Part shown: positions 44,103 through 52,500 of the stretch, one piece after another
Layout: each line of letters begins with the position of its first letter
Position numbering within the stretch: position 1 is the first letter of the stretch
Origin: Colias croceus
Lineage: Eukaryota; Arthropoda; Insecta; Lepidoptera; Pieridae
Assembly: GCF_905220415.1 (NCBI RefSeq)
Contig: NC_059568.1
Coordinates: 8,742,001 to 8,806,000, forward strand
Length of the DNA stretch: 64,000 nucleotides
Direction: 5' to 3'
Position numbers and translations under genes: made by a program
Notes under the pieces: model-generated
Told to the model about the DNA's origin: nothing
What the model saw: the letters and a program-made list of their open reading frames with translations, nothing else
Databases searched by the model: none

Positions 44103-46221
44103 GATTTAATTCTGAATAAATTTTTATCACTGCCTCAGATAGTTCTTCAATTTTTCTCTCAACTGGCACAAGGTGGCACTGGCACAACATATATATTTGA
44201 AAAAGTGTAGGTCCAAGTATACTGCCTTGTGGCACGCCATAGGTAATAGGCACATCGTCACTTAAGTGCTCATCAATTTTAACACATTGGACCCTATTTG
44301 ATAGGTAATCAGCAAAAATCTGTAGTGGGCATCCCCTCACTCCAATTTCTTCAAGTTTTTGTATAAGGATGGGGACAGAAACTGTGTCAAAAGCCTTTGA
44401 TAAGTCTAGAAATACAGCCAAACACCTAGCTGAATTATCTAAGTGCCCGACTATATCTCCAACAAGATCAATAACAGCGTCCTCTGTAGACAGACCCTTC
44501 CTAAAGCCATATTGCTTACTTGATATAATGTTATTCCTTTCCAAAAACTTTGTAAGATTATTATTTAAGACACGTTCAAGTATTTTAGATAAGCTGGTTA
44601 ATACTGAAATTGGTCTATACTGGTTAACATCCTCTCTGTCACCACCCTTAAACACTGGATGAACAACTGCCTTTTTAAAAGCATTAGGAAAGATTCCATG
44701 TTCAATACTTTTGTTACAAATATGAGTGATAATGGGGGCGAGGGAACGTCGACACATCTTTAAAACCTTTGATGAAATACCGTCCCAGCCGGTCGCACAG
44801 TCAGATCTTAAATTTAAAATTATGGATTCAATCTCAGTTTGATCTACATTAGGCAAAAATAAGGAATTAACAGAGGACGGCAGACAAGTGTAAGAGAAAC
44901 TGTTAAAGGGAGAAACTTTAATAATTGATGCAAGTCTTTGTCCAGTATCAGCAAAGAAATTGTTTACTACATTAGTCGAAGTTTTTGGAGAAGTGGCTAT
45001 TTTTAAGAGACCTGAAGAAGAAATGCGTGATTTTTTTGTGTTCGTTATTTCGGTGATCGCTTGCCAAGTAGCTTTAATATTATTTCTAGCTTTTGTTAGT
45101 ATACTTTTCTCGTATTCGCGTTTCAATGTTCGTAGGAGACGATTACAAAAATTACGATACCTACAGTAAGATAATTTAAGTATTATATTATCAGGTGATT
45201 TCCTCACATTCTTATGCATTTTATCGCGGTTTCTAATACACCTTAAAAGCCCTGGCGTTATCCAAGGTTTTATGTTTCTATTCTTTCTAGGAACTTTATG
45301 TTGAGTAGTATGTTTTTTTACAGTATCAGATATGAGTGAAATTAATTTGTCTGTTATAATATTTGGATCATTATTAATCATAAGACCTGAAAGGTCGATA
45401 TTTTCTAATTCCAGCTGAATACCAAGATAATCAACACGCGAAGCATAATTATGAGTTATAATTTTTTGGAAATCTATATTTAGTGATAGTAATACTGGCA
45501 TGTGGTCAGTGATACAAGATTCTATAATTAAGACAGTGCGATCAAGTGTCGATTTTAGTAAAATATGATCAAGACAGTTTGCCTGTCTAGTGGGAGACGT
45601 ATGTGCTGGAAACAGACCGTGGGTGGCACTTAGGTTAAGATAGTCATGAGATCTAGAATCCACGTTATTCTCTTTAATATCTATATTAATATCTCCAATT
45701 AGCGCAATGTTTGAAAATTTAGAAAATTGAGTAAAAACAGAATCGAGGCTATTCAAAAAGTTGTCAATATTTTCTTTAGATTTTAAGGATGGCGATCTAT
45801 AAATGGCAACAATTGCAATTGATTCAAGTTTGCAAACTAGACAGTTAGCATCTTGGAAAAGCGGTTCGGAAATCGAGCATTTCAAATCATTTTTTATATA
45901 AATTATAATGCCTGAATTCTGATTAAAATTATTATTCGTGCTATGTATATCATATCCATCAAGAGTAGGTATATTGTAAGACTTATTGAGCCAACATTCA
46001 GATAGAACTATAATGTTACATGTTATTTTAATTTCAATTAATAAAGTTCTGAGGTTGTCGAAATTTTTATTAATACTTCTGATATTTAAATGGAGTATAT
46101 TAAGAGCCTTATTTCCATTTTGTATATAACTTAGACAATGTTCAGGCAAGCAGTAGTGAGAATTTGGTAAGTTGCATCTATCAAGATCTGAATTAAAGTC
46201 TTTTATTGTCACAGAAGCCAT
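44089..46221 (-). pseudogene. LINE-B ORF2, 3'-truncated and fused to gypsy sequence
   Basis: Duplicate of 36377-38509 with the same protein, the same LINE/gypsy junction and the same missing YADD. Identity at the junction shows that the fusion preceded the 7.7-kb duplication. Confidence 0.8.
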
Positions 46222-46589
46222 TTCAAATGTATTAAATAACTATCATTGACTCCAAGAATTGCAGTAAAAAAGTAGACTACTAAATTTAATACAGCTTGCG
46301 ACAGAGAGTAATATAATATTATGTTTGATTTCATATTAAAATGTGAGGGGGAATAAGATTTCCAATCATTAAAAGTATTGTAAATAATAACAATAATAGA
46401 TTGATATTTTGTATATGTTTGTGTAAAATGAGTGTATAATATGTATAGTGTATATAGTTGATAATTTATATTATTACAAAAATAAATCGAACCTAGATTT
46501 AATATTTTATACAATTCTAGTAAGTGATTAGGTATAAAAAGTAAGAAATGAATAAATATAAGTTTGAATACAATTGAGCCAAAAATTAG
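46209..46589 (-). CDS. LINE-B spacer: in-frame readthrough extension of ORF1
   Basis: Same arrangement as 38497-38877: ORF1 TGA (46592-46590) then CTA, 126 open codons, overlap with the ORF2 ATG at 46221. Two missense differences from LINE-A (Ile/Thr and Leu/Val) and no new stop. Confidence 0.4.
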   Translation of the reverse strand, partial: LIFGSIVFKLIFIHFLLFIPNHLLELYKILNLGSIYFCNNINYQLYTLYILYTHFTQTYTKYQSIIVIIYNTFNDWKSYSPSHFNMKSNIILYYSLSQAVLNLVVYFFTAILGVNDSYLIHLKWLL

Positions 46590-47555
46590 TCACAATTCAC
46601 TTTGAATATTGGATAGGCATTGTCCTGAATTTACAATATAATGTTTATCACCTTCTTTTTTTCTTAGGAAAATTTTACCATTAACAGTCCAACAGAACTT
46701 GAAATCAAACTTTTTGGCGAATTCTCGGGCAGTGTAAAACAACTTTTTAGTGGTGCCAGGCAGGTGTTCGGCCACATATATGGGGGAAGTATCATTGGTG
46801 TAACCAATTTTGTGAAGATTTAGTTTGTCATCCCGACTACGGCCCTTATTGTAATTTTTAACAGAAGAGAGCATCAAGGTTTTCGTGCGTACCGTGGAAA
46901 ATTCGGCTATAACGGCTTTTTTTCCTCCAGGTTTCCCGGGCAAACGATAGACATCGCGAATCTCAGTCGGAGAAATAGTAATGTTAAGAGTTGAAGCAAT
47001 ATTAGTGACGACCTTAGTAAGATCCAATAAGGATTCTGATTCTTTAGCTGGAATGTTACGTATTTCAATGCTTGATGAACGCGATGAATATTGCAAGTCC
47101 TGAATTTTTTTTTCCAAGCTATTTATAATATCGATATGCTCTTGTCTCTCTTTTTTTAAGTCCAAAACTTGTTTTTTCATATCCTCGAACTGGTTATTTA
47201 TGAAATTAATGGACTTTTCTATTTCGAGATTAGATTTTTGGATTGTTATATTTTGAATTTTGAGTTCAGATATCTCTGTAGTTAATTTGGTTAAAATATT
47301 ATTTTGTGTCTCCGCCATTTTGGTCCAACTTTCATCATATTCCGTCTTCCAGTTTGTGAGCATACATTTTATTTCTTTCTTGAAAATTTTAAAATCATTT
47401 GTGGGTGAGAAGTCCGGCCGAGGGCGTTTGTTTCGATTAGTAACATTAAGATCACCCACACAATCAGATGGTATTAGCGTTATATTTGGGGCGGATGAAA
47501 CATGAGTCAAATTTTGTAAATTATTCTGAGGCGGCGTTCTATGTATTCGAGACAT
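46590..47555 (-). CDS. LINE-B ORF1 protein
   Basis: 321 aa from the ATG at 47555, the same as LINE-A ORF1 apart from Glu to Val near residue 34. Coiled coil and FP-like C-terminus intact. Confidence 0.75.
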   Translation of the reverse strand: MSRIHRTPPQNNLQNLTHVSSAPNITLIPSDCVGDLNVTNRNKRPRPDFSPTNDFKIFKKEIKCMLTNWKTEYDESWTKMAETQNNILTKLTTEISELKIQNITIQKSNLEIEKSINFINNQFEDMKKQVLDLKKERQEHIDIINSLEKKIQDLQYSSRSSSIEIRNIPAKESESLLDLTKVVTNIASTLNITISPTEIRDVYRLPGKPGGKKAVIAEFSTVRTKTLMLSSVKNYNKGRSRDDKLNLHKIGYTNDTSPIYVAEHLPGTTKKLFYTAREFAKKFDFKFCWTVNGKIFLRKKEGDKHYIVNSGQCLSNIQSEL

Positions 47556-47781
47556 ATTCAATTCACTTATATAAGCAATCAATATTATGAAGTTCCTTTT
47601 TATTTTTGAAAGAAAACTATGTAACTTCACATATAGGAAGTAATAAATATTCCAAATACTATGTTATTATCAGTTGTAATAGGTTGTAATCGACTTACGA
47701 TTTGATATTCTTGATTCTAATAAGCGAGTGAAGTTGGCGAGAAGAACGTCGTAAGCGCCGTGCAGATCGTGTCGCTTACGC

Positions 47782-48018
47782 TGAGAAAATGGATAGCTGC
47801 TGTGAAGAGAAAAAATTATTTTTCACGAGGAAGAAAATCGCTAAGTATAATATACACACTCACTTTTTACACTATTTTTTTCAATTTCGTTGAAAAACTA
47901 GTCGAAAATCAATATCACAAAAATATCTTAATATCTAGTTGACATGATTTGACAGATGACAAATCCTGAATAGTTGCGGCCACTAGGGGCGCTGTCATCG
48001 CGCACACAACGAATATAA
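47782..48018. other. Right flank of the array
   Basis: No gene recognised. An open frame at 47760-47942 straddles the LINE-B edge and is not meaningful. Confidence 0.4.
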
Positions 48019-48166
48019 TCTTCTTATATATAAAAATGAATCCCAAAATGTGTTGGTAAGCGCATAACTTGAGAACGGCTGAACCGATTTTGTTAATTCT
48101 TTTTTTATTATATTCCTTGAAGTACGAGGATGGTTCTTATGTAGAGAAGCCGGGGCGGACTGCTAG
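48019..48166 (+). mobile_element. Small non-autonomous Helitron
   Basis: Host A, then TCTTCTTATATATAAAAATG, ending GGCGGACTGCTAG before a host T. 148 bp. It shares the CGGCTGAACCGATTT and CCTTGAAGTACGAGGATGGT blocks with the Helitron at 28907-29075. Confidence 0.7.
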
Positions 48167-48437
48167 TATAAAATATTATTAAGGGTTTTAACTTACTACA
48201 TGTAACTTATAGACTAGATAATAATATATATAAGACTAGATAATAATAATATAGGTAGATAATTAAAAAAAAATCGCAGTCAGTTGAGACCCATTAGAAA
48301 AGAATGGATGAAAATAAAAGGAAAAATAAATTACGGTCAATCCGAGTTCGGGAAGTGGGAGGAAGGGAGCTTTTAAGAGAAAAAAATGGTTTCTCTCGAT
48401 TTCCGACAAAACTACAAGTCCTACGGAAAAAAGTTTA

Positions 48438-48572
48438 ATGGCAAAGTTGTAGGTAATAAAAAGTTCTACAACTTTTGTATTCACAATTTTTTCACATAAC
48501 TTCAACTCTATATTTTCTCTTGTATCGGCTTTCAATGGCAAAGTTGTAGGTAATAAAAAGTTCTACAACTTT
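48438..48572 (+). repeat. 97-bp tandem repeat split by the BEL element
   Basis: One unit runs 48438-48534 (ATGGCAAAGTTGTAGGTAAT onward, through TTTCTCTTGTATCGGCTT). The second starts at 48535, is cut at 48572 by the BEL insertion, and resumes after it at 56432-56492. Within each unit AAAGTTGTAG and CTACAACTTT form a small inverted repeat. Confidence 0.7.
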
Positions 48573-49587
48573 TGTTGGCGGCAGGCCCTCTCAAGTGGAC
48601 TGTAGTGGCGGGGGGGTTTGTAAATAATACAAACAATTATTTCTTCATACGCAGAGGGCCAGGGTGCCAAGCCGGAGCGGAGTTATTTCCTTAGTTTCTT
48701 CTTGTAGCGCGGGAGCAACTGGAATGCCATGACGCAACCAGTTTTGCGTCGATATTTATACTCTACGCGTTATCCCCTCCACTCCGGCTGGCCACGCCCC
48801 TTTCCTCACCCTTTATTTTCATTATCTTTATTTTTACATTTTCTACGTTTTCATTACATTCATTATTACATTACTAATTAATTCTACATCCATAACATAT
48901 CCCGCCAACGCCCCGTTTAGACTGCGCGCACGATTTTCCCGAAATTTACTTTTATACTACCCCGTCCCCCGCTTCAGGTGTATAAATATACTGCGGGGAA
49001 CGGTTTGTGCGCGCAGTCGCGGACGTGATGCTGTCGGGAAAAGAAACATTAAATTTACATAATATCCTAATCATTACATAATCATTAAATATTAACATCT
49101 ACAATAGTAAATTCAAAGAAAGACAAAACATTATCGTATACTTAAGGCAACACATAAACAAAGACATTTTCAATATTCAATAAACAAACATAAACATTTA
49201 CTATCATTAAACAAGACATAAATATTTTAAATTCCAAGTAAATAAGTCTTCAGTCATAATCTTTCATGAATTTTCCTATCTAATTATGACTACGTAATAA
49301 CAATTTAACAAACATCTTTACATATAAATTCGCTATTCTATTCTTAGTTATAAAATAATCCTTCAGGCATAAGCCTTCAGGAGCTTACTCTACGTTAATA
49401 CTAGACAGATTAAATACTTTACTTTCCAAACATATAAAACTTTTACATTTAAGAACTCAAATAAGACATACATTTATTCATACTAAAAATAAGCCTTCAG
49501 GCGTAAGCCTTCAGGAGTTTATACGTTATCTTATTCTATACTAATTAAATGAGTTGTGTACTTTACATTTACGTTTCGTCGTGCACA
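48573..49587 (-). repeat. BEL/Pao 3' LTR (element orientation)
   Basis: 1,015 bp, TGTTGGCGGC to CGTGCACA on +. It contains a TATAAATATACTGCGG stretch (about 48981-48996) and repeated AAGCCTTCAGG words. The gag-pol stop codon lies inside it at 49569-49571. Confidence 0.9.
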
Positions 49588-52500
49588 TTTCTCCCGCCGT
49601 CGCACTCTGCGATTCGAACTGGTAGCACGACGATCTTCTTGGTGGGCCGCCGGAGGATTCTGCCGCCGCTGGTCTCCACGTCGACCACTCGTACCTCGCC
49701 GTCCTTGCCGGGATACGTGGCGATGACTCGTCCTCGGGGCCACGTGTTCCTCGGATGATTGGAGTCGCACACGATGACCAGGTCGCCGATCTTGGGGGCC
49801 GCGCCGCTTGCGTGGGGCTCCCGCCGCTGTTGGAGTACGGGCAGGTACTCTCGCACCCAGCGTCGCCAGAAGGTGTCGGCGAGCTGTTGCGCGCGCTTCC
49901 AGTGTGTGCGCGCTGTTGTTTGGTCTTCTTCGATGGTGCAGGGTGGCGGCACGTAACAGTTGGAGCCCAGCAGGATCATATTCGGTGTGATGGCGGGCGG
50001 CACGTCGGGGGTCACGGCCACATGAGTGAGTGGGCGTGAGTTTACGGTGGCTTCTACTTCGGCGAGGAGTGTGACGAGCGTCTCGTCACTGGGGTGCTGC
50101 TCGTGAAGCGTGTGGCGTAGGGCTTCTTTCACGGTGCGTACCATGCGCTCCCACGCGCCGGCCATGAATGGGGCGGCCGGCGGAAGGAAGCGCCAGCTGA
50201 TGCGGCGGGCTGCTGCTTCTTCTTCAAGTGCGGCCCACGCGTCCGTGAGCTCTCGGTTGGCCGCGCGGAAGCACGTCGCGTTGTCACTCCATATTTCGGC
50301 CGGGCAGCCGCGCCGCGCTATGAAGCGGCGCAGCGCGTTGATCGCTGAGTCGGTGCTGAGCGAGGCGACGACTTCTAGATGTACTGCGCGCGATGTTAAG
50401 CACGTGAAGAGGGCCACGTAGCGCTTCTCTCGATGGCGGCCGACGGTTACTTCTTGCGGGCCGAAGTAGTCGAGTCCGGTGAATGTAAATGGGCGCGCGT
50501 GATGCGCGAGGCGTGCGGCAGGCAGGTCGCCGGTGGATGGGCGCGCGGGTTTGGCGCGCAGCAGGCGGCAGCGCGGGCAGCTCTTTAGCACCTCCTTTGT
50601 CGCGGGTCGTATTCTTGTTATCCACAGTCTTTGCCTTAGTTCATTTACTACAATTTCGACGCCGCCGTGATGTAACTTTTCGTGTACATGCTGTATGTAG
50701 AGCTGCGTATACTTGTGTTTTCCGTCGAGCACTGTCGGGTTTGCGGCCTCTGCCTCGATCGCGCTGGCTTCATTCACCCTTCCTCGTAGTTTCAGTATTC
50801 CTTCTTCGTTCAATGCGACACTTAATCCCGCTAGTGGACCTTGACATTTTTCAGTGAGCGGGTCTCCTCGCTGTAGTATCGCTATCTCTTTTCCGTACGT
50901 TGCTTGTTGTGCTAATTTCACAAGCACGTTTTCCGCGGCGCGTAGGTGGCGCGCACTCAGTATTATATATTTTCTTTCTTCGTTGTTCGGACGCGAGACG
51001 ATTTTCTCTTTGTTCTTTTTCGTATTTCTTTTCCACGTCGCGTCCTTTTCTTCGTTTTTTCTTGTACGTTTTCGACGTGTTGCGCTGACGAGTTGTTTGG
51101 GGCGACGACAGAGTTCGATGAATTGCAGTACGCGGGCCGTTGTGCGCACTAGCCGAGTCCATGTTGAGAAGCGTTCGAGGTCGATGAACGCGGGGGCGGG
51201 GTCCGACGAGTTCAACGCGCCGCATTTTTCTTTTTCTTCGCCCGTGTCGGTGATGTTTTCCTTCTTCTCAACCGGCCAGTCGCATTCTTCATAGCGGAGA
51301 AAGTCTGGACCGGTGAACCAACGGTGTTGCGGGTCGAAGTCAGCGGGGGTGTTGCGTGTAGCGTCGTCCGCCGTATTGTGCGCCGTGGGAACCCAGCGCC
51401 ATTCATCCTTCTTCGTGAGATCTTCTATTTCGGCTAGTCTGTGCGCTACAAACGTCTTGTATGTGCGGGGCTCGCCGCGTATCCATGCGAGTGCTGTTCT
51501 CGAGTCGCTCCAATACACTTTTCTCTTGAAGACAAAGTCGTGGCCTTCCTCGACTGTTCGTGTGAGGCGTGCTCCGAGCAGGGCGGCTTGCAGCTCCAGA
51601 CGTGGAATCGATACCGGTTTCGTGGGCGTGACTCTGCTTTTCGCGGCGGCGATCGCGATGTGTATTGATCCGTCGGCGCGCGTCGCTCTGATATACACGA
51701 CTGCTGCGTATGCCTCTTCGCTGGCGTCCACAAACGTGTGTACCTCTCTCTCAGCAGCGGGTTCGTAGTCATAGCAGCGCGGGATGCGGAGCGCGTCGAG
51801 ATGCTGTATATTCGCCACCCAGTTTTCCCAGCGGTGTTGTAGCGCGTCGGGAATGGGGTCGTCCCAGCCGGTGTTGTACTTCCACGTATCCTGCATTATC
51901 CTTTTCGCCGGTGTGAGGATGGGCGCGATGAGGCCGAGTGGGTCGAAGACCGACATGATGAGACTGAGGGCTTCTCTCTTCGTAGGTGTTCGCTTATTTT
52001 CGATTATTTCTTGTGGTACACGTTTCGTGTTGACACGAAAGCCTATGTAGTCCTGCTTCACATGCCAAAGTAGCCCTAATGTTCGCTCTGTCTCGCTCCC
52101 GCCGATCTCGACGGTGGTCGCCCCGGTGTTCGTAAAGTTTCTTATCGCGTTTTCTTTGTTCGACGCCCACCCACGTAGCTCGAAGCCGGCGTATCGATGT
52201 ATGCGATCGACGTGCGCCGTTATCTCCTTTGCTTCATCTTCGGTCGCGTAGCTATGTATATAGTCGTCCATATAATGGTTCTCTTGAATCGCGCGTGCGG
52301 CTGCCGGACTCTCGTTCGCGTGTTCTTGCGCGTTTCTATTCTTGATGTAGAGCGCGGTGCACGGTGATGAAGAGGCGCCGAAGATGAGCGATGTCATGCG
52401 ATATTCATCGGGCGGCCCGTCGTCGCGTCGGTCGCCACGCCAGAGGAAGCGCAGCGCGTCGCGGTCTTCTTCTATAATTTTTATCTGCATGAACATTTCC

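Larger units (their letters stand above)
34004..44173 (-). repeat. Composite array of Ty3/gypsy-type LTR-gag units and a LINE
   Basis: Seven 304-bp LTRs (TG...CA), all in one orientation, are separated by two kinds of internal sequence: a gag unit of about 1.2 kb and a 71-bp linker. Order on +: truncated gag, LTR, linker, [LTR-gag-LTR], linker, LINE-A, linker, [LTR-gag-LTR], linker, [LTR-gag-LTR], linker, then LINE-B. The bracketed units are each 1,818 bp, the tandem period is 1,889 bp, and the large period is 7,712 bp. There is no pol anywhere. The array looks produced by recombination, not by repeated insertion. Confidence 0.8.
44175..47781 (-). mobile_element. LINE-B: duplicate of LINE-A
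   Basis: Matches LINE-A almost base for base. Differences seen: ORF1 Glu/Val (SDCEGD against SDCVGD), two changes in the spacer ORF, and an A/T-run change in the 5' UTR. Homology to LINE-A ends at 47781, where the flank becomes different. Confidence 0.75.
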
